A stretch of DNA of 44,591 nt. Source: a virus. The position numbers were made by a program, and so were the translations under genes. The notes below the pieces were generated by a model, which ran no database searches, was not told the DNA's origin, and saw only the letters and a list, made by a program, of their open reading frames with translations. Within the stretch, counting starts at the first letter, position 1; each line of letters begins with the position of its first letter. Of the stretch, positions 32,456 to 39,713 are shown piece after piece. The stretch covers positions 1 to 44,591 of the IMG/VR virus record IMGVR_UViG_3300029267_003948. The stretch is one strand, 5' to 3'.

Positions 32456-33235
32456 CTAGCGCTGACCGGTCACGGTGGAGATGAGAATCGAGAAGTTCGG
32501 GTTGGCGCCGTCGGCGGCAAGAGAGATCTCGTCCTTCATGCCACTCGAGTGCGAGATCGAGGCGCCAGGGTCTACCTGCATCATCGGCAAACCCTGTCCA
32601 ACCGAGAAGAAAAGAGGTGCGGCACCGTGGTTGGTGATGACCATCGCATCGGCAAAAGCCGGTACGTGAAAAGACATCGACTCGAGAGGCGCCGGAAGAC
32701 CCGGAACAGCACCCACGTCAGGCGCGGTGCCATAGAGAGTCAGGGCAGGACGCGGCACCGAGAAAAAGTCCGGCGTCTGCATGACGAGGATGTCGCTCTG
32801 GTCCGTCGCGCTCGCCGTCCCCGGAAAAACACCGCCGGGGTAACCAGCCTGAACGCTACCAGCCGCCGCTGCGGTTGCCACCGTCGAGACCTGGAACCGC
32901 AGGAACCAGAGATCAGAGTCCGGCGGTACCTCCGGCGACAGGCCGAAGTACTCGGTCGGATCGAAAGTCGCACGGGTCTGACCTCGAGTGATGTCGCCCG
33001 AGATGCCCGTACGTCGCTGCCGGATCTCCTTGCTGATGAAGGATCGACCTCGAAGGAACTCGAACACCGCTGTGGTACCAACACCACCCACCCCGTTGGT
33101 GGGGCCGTAGGCATTGTCCAGCGAATTCGCCACACGAACCCGGTATCCGAGGATGTCCGAGTTGTTGATGAACTGAAGCTGAGCGAACTTCTCCGCCCGG
33201 TACAGAATGTTCGCGAAGGGGATACCGCTGCTCAT
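32456..33235 (-). CDS. Virion structural protein, unknown
   Basis: The 259-aa soluble protein opens IPFANILYRAEKFAQLQFI and is beta-rich, with Pro/Gly-rich loops in the middle and a TNHGAAPLFFSVGQG segment at residues 202-216. It lies directly before the tandem trio and its start overlaps the stop of the zinc-ribbon gene by 4 nt. The composition suits a virion component. Its family is not recognised. Confidence 0.55.
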   Translation of the reverse strand: MSSGIPFANILYRAEKFAQLQFINNSDILGYRVRVANSLDNAYGPTNGVGGVGTTAVFEFLRGRSFISKEIRQRRTGISGDITRGQTRATFDPTEYFGLSPEVPPDSDLWFLRFQVSTVATAAAAGSVQAGYPGGVFPGTASATDQSDILVMQTPDFFSVPRPALTLYGTAPDVGAVPGLPAPLESMSFHVPAFADAMVITNHGAAPLFFSVGQGLPMMQVDPGASISHSSGMKDEISLAADGANPNFSILISTVTGQR

Positions 33236-33630
33236 GCCGAACTAGCCTTTTCCTTACGAGCCAGCCGCTCGTAGCCGCTCGTGTCCTTGCCTTTGTCCTT
33301 CGCGAGCTTGGCAGCATCACTCCACGAGTCCACGCGCTCGCCACCAACATTCGGAGCGAGCTGCGGAATCATGCCGTCACCCTTTTGCTCACGCTCCTTG
33401 GCCGCCAAGCGCTTGTTCTTCTCCCGCATCTGTCCAGCGATGCGTCCATTCTTGGTGGACCAGCCATCCCCGCTAAAATTGATCATTGGGGGCGAGAAGA
33501 CACGGTAGGTCTTTTCCTCTGCACCGCACTCGGGGCACGGGGGTCGGTACTTCGTGTCGTACTCGGAGATCTTCATCACGATCTCGAAGTGGTGCTCACA
33601 CGCCTCACACTGGTAGTCGTACGTCGGCAT
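33232..33630 (-). CDS. FmdB-type zinc-ribbon protein (copy 2)
   Basis: The 132-aa protein starts MPTYDYQCEACEHHFEI and has a second pair (CPEC) at residues 34-37, the FmdB zinc ribbon. Residues 60-130 are basic and partly helical. GGAGG lies a few bases before ATG 33630, which shares its A with the stop of the SWIM gene. It is a distant paralogue of the protein at 3090-3593: the zinc ribbons align but the C-termini do not. Confidence 0.75.
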   Translation of the reverse strand: MPTYDYQCEACEHHFEIVMKISEYDTKYRPPCPECGAEEKTYRVFSPPMINFSGDGWSTKNGRIAGQMREKNKRLAAKEREQKGDGMIPQLAPNVGGERVDSWSDAAKLAKDKGKDTSGYERLARKEKASSA

Positions 33631-35444
33631 CAGGATTCCTCCTTGGCAAAATACCGACGCGCAACTCGACGGCTGATTTGCCGTTCCAAGAAGCGTTGCG
33701 CCACGCGCGCTGGATTGGGCTCTTGCACGAGTTCGATCTCAATTTGGTCCGGGCTATCGACGGAAAACCGGGATCCCAGCTTCTTGAGGGGGCTCTTCTT
33801 GGGTCGCACGAAGAACTTCTGCGACTTCTCCAGCACCGCGTAGGCGTGCTTGCAGATAGGTCTCCAGCGCGCAGGGTCACGAACCTTCGGGTACGCAGCC
33901 GTCCCCTGAAGCGCCCCTTTCTGGTAGTCGCTCTTGGTCGCCCAGTGTTCGGGACCCCACCACCGCCAAAACGGGCAGCTACATGAAATCCGCAGGTTCA
34001 GCTTCTTCAAGTTCGTGGCATTTCCACGTTTGAAGGCTTGAACCTTCACCGTGTGGTCGCCCGACTTCCAGTGCCAGATCCAGTTCTTGGTGTCCGTACG
34101 GAGAAGTTTCGGTGGACGCTTCTTCGCTCGAGCCTTGATCTTCTTGTCCACCCGCTTCATCAGCTCGGGCATCGTCATGGCGACACGGGTAGGCCCGAAC
34201 TCACCACGCACACCAACGCCGAACTGAGCTCGAACGAGGCCCCGGATGAACTGCGCCGTCGCCTGCTTCACCTGGAAGTTGTTGTTGTCGAGGTACCGAT
34301 CCTGGCGTCCATCTGGAAGCGCCTGAGTGTTGTTCGCGAAGTCCGTGTAGTAGGACATCGGCAACACCTTCCCCGAGCCGTCGGTCGGGTTCATGGTCGT
34401 CACCACGGGGTAGTCAAGGCCACCCGAAGCCGGCGGCTCGAGCTCCCATCGTAGACCCTTTTGCTTCTTCGAGGACAAATCCGGCGCTCGGAGTGACTCA
34501 CCCTTTTGCTTCTTGGGGTCCTTGCGCGGCGTACCCGTGTCGCGGCTTTGACCCTTCCCGAAGTTCTGGTCGAGTTGCCCCGGCGGTACCGTCTTCTTGA
34601 CGTGCGTGTTCCAGTTGGACGGCCAGTTGCCTCCCAACACCTCACGCACCTCCGCAAGCATCTCCATGCCCGCCTGACGACGCTGCTCCCTCTCCCGCTG
34701 GCGTCCCTTTTCGATGCGCCAATCTCTCGATTTCTGAGCTGGGGTACGTGGATCGATACCGCGTCGCTTGTACCGGTTCGGGTACATGCGTCGGTACTTT
34801 CGCTTGAGCTTTTCACGAGGCAACCGTTTACCTCGTGTGCGGTACTCCAAGAGCACCTTCCGCTTCTTGCTGGGGTTCCGCAGATACCACCGCTTCGAGC
34901 GCAGACGGCCAACATTGCTTTGATTCTTCTGGGGCCTGTCCGGGAAGATGCCCGCAACCGAAGTGAGCTGGTCGTCGATCGGTTCTTCCTCGTAGATGTC
35001 CTGAAGCTCCGCCAACAACTCTCGAAGGGAACCAAGCTCAGCACCCTCATCCATGTCGAGCTCGTCCTCATCAAGGGCGGTCACCCCAGGACGACGACGC
35101 ACGTAGTTGTAGTCGTACTTGGTCGGGTGCCCATACTCTTCACCAGGTACGGACAGAGTTCGGTCTGGGACCTTGCGAGGCTTGTTGTAGGTGGTCGGGC
35201 CAATCCTCTTCTCGCGCTTCTTGTCGTGGTTCGACGGCAGAGGAAGAGCTCGCTCCTTCTCTCGAGACTGCGGAGCTTGAACAGGCCAGGTGGAGTCGAG
35301 GTTTGACTGTCCCCGATCGACAGACTGGCTCTCGGTTTGCGCCGGAAAGATCCCCATCTGGGAATCCTGATCGACGACCGTCTTGTAGCCGGGCGTGTCC
35401 TGCCAACGAGGACGGTACGCCTTCTTGTCCTTGGGTTTGGACAC
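33630..35444 (-). CDS. SWIM zinc-finger protein
   Basis: The 604-aa protein starts at GTG 35444 with GGAGG upstream. Its N-terminal 250 residues are basic and charged (KKREKRIGPTTYNK, LPREKLKRKYRRMYPNRYKR) and probably disordered or DNA-binding. Residues 399-418 carry the FIRGL/FGxGVR motif. C488-x-C490, then C531-x-H533 (CSCPFWRWW to CKHAYAV), form a SWIM zinc finger, a domain that binds DNA or protein. Proteins of this kind are frequent in structural regions of large phages. The C-terminal basic helix (RRVARRYFAKE) could bind nucleic acid. Confidence 0.7.
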   Translation of the reverse strand: MSKPKDKKAYRPRWQDTPGYKTVVDQDSQMGIFPAQTESQSVDRGQSNLDSTWPVQAPQSREKERALPLPSNHDKKREKRIGPTTYNKPRKVPDRTLSVPGEEYGHPTKYDYNYVRRRPGVTALDEDELDMDEGAELGSLRELLAELQDIYEEEPIDDQLTSVAGIFPDRPQKNQSNVGRLRSKRWYLRNPSKKRKVLLEYRTRGKRLPREKLKRKYRRMYPNRYKRRGIDPRTPAQKSRDWRIEKGRQREREQRRQAGMEMLAEVREVLGGNWPSNWNTHVKKTVPPGQLDQNFGKGQSRDTGTPRKDPKKQKGESLRAPDLSSKKQKGLRWELEPPASGGLDYPVVTTMNPTDGSGKVLPMSYYTDFANNTQALPDGRQDRYLDNNNFQVKQATAQFIRGLVRAQFGVGVRGEFGPTRVAMTMPELMKRVDKKIKARAKKRPPKLLRTDTKNWIWHWKSGDHTVKVQAFKRGNATNLKKLNLRISCSCPFWRWWGPEHWATKSDYQKGALQGTAAYPKVRDPARWRPICKHAYAVLEKSQKFFVRPKKSPLKKLGSRFSVDSPDQIEIELVQEPNPARVAQRFLERQISRRVARRYFAKEES

Positions 35445-35447
35445 GAG

Positions 35448-35864
35448 CTAACCCCTCCCGAGGTGACGCTCGGCCACACGCTTTGCCATGTAGCGCTTCA
35501 ACACCCGGTCAGTGGTCTGACGCATCATGGGCGCACCGAAAGCCGGTGCGCCCTCAACGGTCTCATCAACCTTGTTGCGAAGCGTGATGGGTAGACGCTC
35601 CTTGAGGTGGTCGGTGCCCATCACCGACAGGGCGTAGCTCGTTGCATCGAGCTCCTGGCTCAGGAGCTCAAGACGCTTGGGGAACTCGACAATGAGGTCC
35701 CCAGCAACTTGGTAGAGATGTTCGCGTTCAGGCGAGCTTTCGACGAGCTTGAGGACTTTCGTCAAAAGCTGGTGCAGGCGATGAGCCTCCACGCGCGCGG
35801 AGCTCACGCCCTCTACGATGAGAGCCCAGCCGGCTTGACTTCCTGCGCTTCGTGAAATCGACAT
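35448..35864 (-). CDS. Unknown helical protein
   Basis: This 138-aa product is almost wholly helical after residue 22 (SSARVEAHRLHQLLTKVLKL, EREHLYQVAGDLIVEFPKRL). It ends in a basic segment (MAKRVAERHLGRG). AAGG precedes ATG 35864, next to an inverted GGCGCC repeat in the 44-nt spacer. The protein sits just before the SWIM gene with a 3-nt gap. No family is recognised. Confidence 0.55.
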   Translation of the reverse strand: MSISRSAGSQAGWALIVEGVSSARVEAHRLHQLLTKVLKLVESSPEREHLYQVAGDLIVEFPKRLELLSQELDATSYALSVMGTDHLKERLPITLRNKVDETVEGAPAFGAPMMRQTTDRVLKRYMAKRVAERHLGRG

Positions 35865-35908
35865 CAGGCGCCTTCACAAGGGGGGGCGCCATTGGCCGAA
35901 AACCGAGA

Positions 35909-37567
35909 TCAGGCGTCCCCGGCGTTTTCGGGCTCTTGCGGCCCGTTCTTGGCCTCGGAGCGCTTCTTGATCTCGGCCGCCAGAGCCTTTTTGATCTCTT
36001 CGCGGGCCAACTCGGTCTCCACGGCAAGAATTCCCTTCACGTACTGGGGGTTCTTGATGTGCTTGAGAGCCGCCTGCACCCGGACCTTCACCGGGCGATC
36101 TTTGTCCCACTCGAAGTCCGGGATGATCATCTTGACGGCTTGGTAGGCCGGATCCTCCTCGGGACGACGGTGTACCTCCGGCTTGGGGGGAGTCGCCGCA
36201 TCCGGAAGGACCTCTTCGAGAGTGTCTCCACTCTTGACCTCCTGCACGTCACCTGTCGCGACCGCCTGAGCCGGAGCTCCGTCAGAAACATTGCCGACCA
36301 CTTCTTCGTCGGTCTCGTACTTCTCGACACGAAGCTGCTTGCCTTCTTGGGCACGCTGAATCGCCGAGCTCGATGTGTTGGCGTCACTGGCCACGAAACT
36401 TCGCTTGGTCGGCGACATGATGCGCCCCACCGCGACACCGCCATCAACTTCCGTCGAAGGACGAGGAGAAGCAGTCTTCCGGCCCACTTGGGCATCGCCC
36501 ATCTTGATCGATTCTTGACTGCCAGAAACCACCTTTGCCGACTCGTCGAGCCGAATAGGCGCAGCCTCACTCGACAAAGAGATCGCACCCATGTCGCGCT
36601 GCTCGTCGACCACGATAGCCCCGGTGCCACCAAACCTCGGCTTGGGTGCCGGGCTCTGTTGCTCGGGCTTGGCCTGCGCTACGTTCAAAGCGATCTCTTC
36701 TTCACGTTCGATGACGGTCCGCTTCTGGTCCCCCACGTTGCCGACCACGGTGCCTGCGTTCTCCGTGGGGTCTTCACGGACGATGGGCATCGTCTTGCGC
36801 TCATCCTGCATGTCCACAGGAAGCTGACGAGCAGTCGGCCTTGTCGTGACAGGAGTTTTGGTCGTGCGCGGCGTCGGTGTGGGAGGTGCGGGATCGTCCT
36901 GTTCAGCCCACTCGAGCATATCCATGATGTCGGACTCGACCTCAGCCTCGATCTTGGCCTGACGACTGCGCTTGATCGCCTGCTTCTTCTCCAGCTCAGA
37001 CTGGAGAGTCTGAGCCATCCGGTACTCGTAGAGCTCATTGTCGATCTCGACCAGGAGACCATCAAGCTCACTATCTCCCGTGCTTTGAAAACCAGCCTTC
37101 TCGATCTGGATTTGCTTTGCCACCGCAACCTTCGCTTCTTGACTCTCAAGCGGTACGCGACGGGTGGCCTCGAGATTGGTGGCTTCGCGCTGCCTCTTTC
37201 GCTCGGAGATCGACACGACTTCGCGCTCGTCGGAGGTCTGGAGCTCGACCGTGGTCTTGACGGGCCGCTGTCCTCCGCGCGTCTCGGTCGGGCTGACCTT
37301 GATGTTGGCGGATTTTGGGCGCACTCGAGTCACCTTGTCGCCCACAGGCACGAGCCAGTTGGACTTCAGGATGGCGGTGCGAAGCTGCGGCACATCAGGA
37401 AACTCACGACCATCCTTGAGGATGACGGTAGTCCCGTCGTACTGGATCTTCTCGCCAAGAGAAGGTGTGTAGCCACCTTGGCCTGTGTTGATGAACCCGA
37501 GGGAAAGCCCTTCGACCTTGACCTCGTAGGTCCGGAATTCGTTCACTTGAAAGTCGATGGCAGACAT
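35909..37567 (-). CDS. Long low-complexity virion-type protein
   Basis: The 552-aa protein has an ordered N-terminus (residues 1-85, DFQVNEFRTYEVKVEG and DVPQLRTAILKSNWLVPVGD). A highly charged, mostly disordered middle follows, with a helical stretch at 170-225 (ESDIMDMLEWAEQD). Residues 465-550 form an ordered C-terminal helical domain (DPAYQAVKMIIPDFEWDKD, VRVQAALKHIKNPQYVKGIL). That order resembles scaffold or head-associated proteins, but no homologous family is recognised. Confidence 0.55.
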   Translation of the reverse strand: MSAIDFQVNEFRTYEVKVEGLSLGFINTGQGGYTPSLGEKIQYDGTTVILKDGREFPDVPQLRTAILKSNWLVPVGDKVTRVRPKSANIKVSPTETRGGQRPVKTTVELQTSDEREVVSISERKRQREATNLEATRRVPLESQEAKVAVAKQIQIEKAGFQSTGDSELDGLLVEIDNELYEYRMAQTLQSELEKKQAIKRSRQAKIEAEVESDIMDMLEWAEQDDPAPPTPTPRTTKTPVTTRPTARQLPVDMQDERKTMPIVREDPTENAGTVVGNVGDQKRTVIEREEEIALNVAQAKPEQQSPAPKPRFGGTGAIVVDEQRDMGAISLSSEAAPIRLDESAKVVSGSQESIKMGDAQVGRKTASPRPSTEVDGGVAVGRIMSPTKRSFVASDANTSSSAIQRAQEGKQLRVEKYETDEEVVGNVSDGAPAQAVATGDVQEVKSGDTLEEVLPDAATPPKPEVHRRPEEDPAYQAVKMIIPDFEWDKDRPVKVRVQAALKHIKNPQYVKGILAVETELAREEIKKALAAEIKKRSEAKNGPQEPENAGDA

Positions 37568-37635
37568 GGACGTGGGACCTCTGGGGTTGGTGAAAACCGA
37601 CCAGGATCACGTTACCGGCGTCATCCCGTACCGGA

Positions 37636-37935
37636 TCAATGAAGTGTTTCGCCGTTTTTTCGGAGGGGGGCGCAGGGCGGAAGGGACTCCTTTTCATCGG
37701 TTTCCGGAAATTCCTCCATCGCAGAGCTCAACGAGCTCCGGATGCTCGGGAGAAATTCCCTCCGCACTCGAACTCGAGAAACCACCGTCGCTTCGTGAGC
37801 GTCCGCCGAGTAGACCATGAAATCCAGGAAACAGTCGGGTCCCACCTCATTCACGATGCGAAAGGCATTGGCGAACAGACCAAATTTCAAGCCTTCTTCG
37901 ACCCTGACCTTCGTGATTCGTTCAGATTGAGACAT
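37636..37935 (-). CDS. Small protein resembling DUF3467
   Basis: I chose ATG 37935 over 38004, because the upstream choice would overlap the preceding gene and adds 23 low-complexity residues. The 99-aa product has beta segments (ANAFRIVNEVGPDCFLDFMV, VVSRVRVRREFLPSI) in an arrangement like DUF3467, a small protein of unknown function. Its C-terminus is acidic. The ribosome-binding site is weak for both starts. Confidence 0.5.
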   Translation of the reverse strand: MSQSERITKVRVEEGLKFGLFANAFRIVNEVGPDCFLDFMVYSADAHEATVVSRVRVRREFLPSIRSSLSSAMEEFPETDEKESLPPCAPLRKNGETLH

Positions 37936-37969
37936 GCTTACGAACTTTCGAGAACACTGTACCGGCTGA

Positions 37970-38299
37970 TCAGCCGCCGACCTCCACGGGTTCGACAGGT
38001 TCAAAGCCTAGATCAGAGAGATAGTCGCGGTAACGGCGTGGCACATGAAACACGAACACCAAGCAGCCGTCATAGAAGTGCGTCCCGGGCTCGTAAGTCG
38101 CGCCGGCACACTCTTCGAACACACACGCGAGGCTGTCAAAGCTCTCTGCTACTTCCTGCATGTGCGCCGCTACATGCGACATCCCAGCAGGGACTCCTTC
38201 CACTTCCCGAAGAATCTCGCTGACGCTGGGAAAAGGCAGGCGGTAGGTGAGCTTCTCGCCAGCCGTCGGGAAAGGAAGCACATTGGCTTCTGTACCCAT
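37970..38299 (-). CDS. Small unknown protein
   Basis: The 109-aa soluble protein has no recognised motif. It contains a helical centre (MSHVAAHMQEVAESFDSLAC) and a C-terminal beta element (LVFVFHVPRRYRDYLSDL). No Shine-Dalgarno precedes ATG 38299; a TATAG sequence is 10-15 nt upstream at the stop of the preceding gene. Confidence 0.5.
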   Translation of the reverse strand: MGTEANVLPFPTAGEKLTYRLPFPSVSEILREVEGVPAGMSHVAAHMQEVAESFDSLACVFEECAGATYEPGTHFYDGCLVFVFHVPRRYRDYLSDLGFEPVEPVEVGG

Positions 38300-38311
38300 A
38301 CTGAGGAGAGG

Positions 38312-38881
38312 CTATAGGCGCTCCAGCGCATTTTCCCTCAAGAACGTGTGAATTTCCGCAGAGTCCCTAAACCACTCGGCCTCGAGCCGCAGATGAGAAA
38401 AGCGTGCGTGTAAGGAGGCTTCCGTCTCCATCGTCCCCGAAACTGTCCCTAGCAAGACAAGCTTCTTCGCGTTTGCTGTCTGGAGCTCGCTGATGCGGCG
38501 GTCCACATCTTGCGTCCAACCCACTTTGATTGGTCCACCAGGGCCAGCCTGGACGAAGTAGACAACACCATCGCGCTCCTTGGGTGCGACGTACTGTTCT
38601 TTGTACCGCACCTCCACAGCCTGAACACGACCGTAGGAGTCGAGCGACTGCCACAAACCAGTTGGAAGGACGCCGTACAAGGGAACGTCGTCGTCGGGGC
38701 CGTAGGCATAAGCTACCCCGGCGTCGGAAACGGGATCCCCAAGACACACGAAATCCGTTCGGACGACACGCTTACCATCAAAAATCCGAACTCGGTGCGT
38801 CGGTACGAAGTCCGCTGCGATCGACATGGAGGAGTAGCGCCTCTCCACGTCGATGCGCGTGACGATAGGTGGACGAGCCAC
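38312..38881 (-). CDS. T5orf172-type GIY-YIG nuclease
   Basis: The 189-aa protein ends in a T5orf172 (MUG113) domain, a compact GIY-YIG nuclease variant: VVYFVQAGPGGPIKVGWTQD (106-125), then ISELQTANAKKLVLLG, E153, LHARF (157-161) and EAEWF (167-171). The N-terminal 100 residues hold a small beta domain of unknown use. GTG 38881 is the longest start; ATG 38827 is equally possible, since the first 18 residues are not conserved-looking. It lies among other nuclease genes and is probably a mobile or accessory nuclease rather than a structural protein. Confidence 0.72.
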   Translation of the reverse strand: MARPPIVTRIDVERRYSSMSIAADFVPTHRVRIFDGKRVVRTDFVCLGDPVSDAGVAYAYGPDDDVPLYGVLPTGLWQSLDSYGRVQAVEVRYKEQYVAPKERDGVVYFVQAGPGGPIKVGWTQDVDRRISELQTANAKKLVLLGTVSGTMETEASLHARFSHLRLEAEWFRDSAEIHTFLRENALERL

Positions 38882-38913
38882 CAGTCTCTCTACCCAGTAG
38901 ATGTTCGATAGGC

Positions 38914-39561
38914 TCAGGGATTCGGGCTGTCGAGCATCCAGATCTCGATAGCCCTCTCGATCGCGTACTCACGCGGCATGGCACCAAGCTGGTACGCCTC
39001 GTAGAGGCGCACGGCGCGACGCTCCATTGACGCTCGGATCTGATCTTCGGGCGTACCGAAGATTCGCAGAACGTTGAAAGTCTCGCGGTACGCCTGAACC
39101 TCCATCGCCCAGCGACCTTCAGCGGTAAAGTACATGAGACCCATCAGGAGCTCACCGTGTTTTTTGTACTGACGCAGGTGCACGAGCTCGTGCCACATCG
39201 TCGGAGCACGACTTGCGTAGGAACGCTCCTCCCACCCGGGCTTGACGAGGATCGCACTCGGGAAGGCAGTCGTGAACTGGTCCCACTGCTCGAAACCCGT
39301 GGGCGCCTTGGGGATGATCTGAACGCCAAGCTCCTTGATCTTCTGCTCGGCAAGGAGATACGCCTCCTTGGGGTCGGAGGGGATCTCACCCTCCTTCGCC
39401 ATTTCCTGCGTTCGCAGGGCGAGCTTCTCGTAGTGAAGGTCCTGCGGGACTCCGTCCTTGTAGACAGGAGGCCCCTGCACCCGCACCGAGTTCAGGGTCT
39501 TGCATCCCGTCAACGAGAAGATGACGCAAAAGAGGAGCGAGAATCTGAGTAGCTTGTTCAT
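38914..39561 (-). CDS. Lipoprotein with HExxH zinc-protease motif
   Basis: This 215-aa protein begins with a signal peptide (LLRFSLLFCVIFSLTGC) with lipobox Cys20, so it should be exported and lipidated. Residues 123-130 read WHELVHLR, giving the HExxH motif of zincin metallopeptidases. A downstream acidic element (WAMEVQAYRE, E154 or E160) could supply the third zinc ligand. The remainder is helical. Phage-encoded lipoproteins can block superinfection or modify the cell envelope; a peptidase role is inferred from the motif. A hairpin overlaps its ribosome-binding site. It sits between two nuclease genes, like cargo in an accessory patch. Confidence 0.65.
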   Translation of the reverse strand: MNKLLRFSLLFCVIFSLTGCKTLNSVRVQGPPVYKDGVPQDLHYEKLALRTQEMAKEGEIPSDPKEAYLLAEQKIKELGVQIIPKAPTGFEQWDQFTTAFPSAILVKPGWEERSYASRAPTMWHELVHLRQYKKHGELLMGLMYFTAEGRWAMEVQAYRETFNVLRIFGTPEDQIRASMERRAVRLYEAYQLGAMPREYAIERAIEIWMLDSPNP

Positions 39562-39563
39562 GA

Positions 39564-39581
39564 CTTCCCCAATCAGGGAAG
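39564..39581 (-). promoter_or_regulatory. Hairpin over the ribosome-binding site of the lipoprotein gene
   Basis: A 6-bp stem (CTTCCC / GGGAAG) with a 6-nt loop lies directly before ATG 39561, and its 3' arm holds the only purine-rich ribosome-binding sequence. A CTATAG sequence borders it at 39584-39589. The arrangement could restrain translation. Confidence 0.4.
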
Positions 39582-39602
39582 CCCTATAGGAAGAACAGCG
39601 AG

Positions 39603-39713
39603 ATGTGGTGGGTCTACGTCATTCAGAGCACACAGCCGCGCGTCACAAAATCGGGATGTACGGTTCCGGGATTCCACTACGTCGGGTCCACCGACCCAGC
39701 GCGCCACTCGTCG
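39603..39713 (+). pseudogene. Inverted GIY-YIG fragment
   Basis: On the plus strand ATG 39603 opens WWVYVIQSTQPRV, then PGFHYVGSTDPARH. This matches the beginning of the second GIY-YIG domain of the minus-strand gene next to it (YWVYVIQSEQPRF, PGFFYVGMAVDPS). The DNA at 39609-39629 is identical, over 21 bases, to the reverse complement of 40064-40084. Similarity stops at about 39713, where the frame runs into antisense of the neighbouring gene, so the domain is truncated before its catalytic Arg/Glu region. AGGAAG precedes the ATG. It is the remnant of a second, oppositely oriented GIY-YIG gene, or of an inverted duplication. Confidence 0.75.

Noticed and set aside
30501-33274. Long plus-strand frames over the tandem trio
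   Set aside because: They mirror the codon pattern of the minus-strand virion genes, which have strong ribosome-binding sites and mutual homology.
35852-37642. Plus-strand 596-aa open frame
   Set aside because: Antisense to the 552-aa low-complexity gene; its Leu/Arg-rich translation is a codon-bias shadow.
37936-38004. Longer start (38004) for the DUF3467-like gene
   Set aside because: It overlaps the preceding gene and adds residues without similarity; ATG 37935 begins right before the ordered domain.
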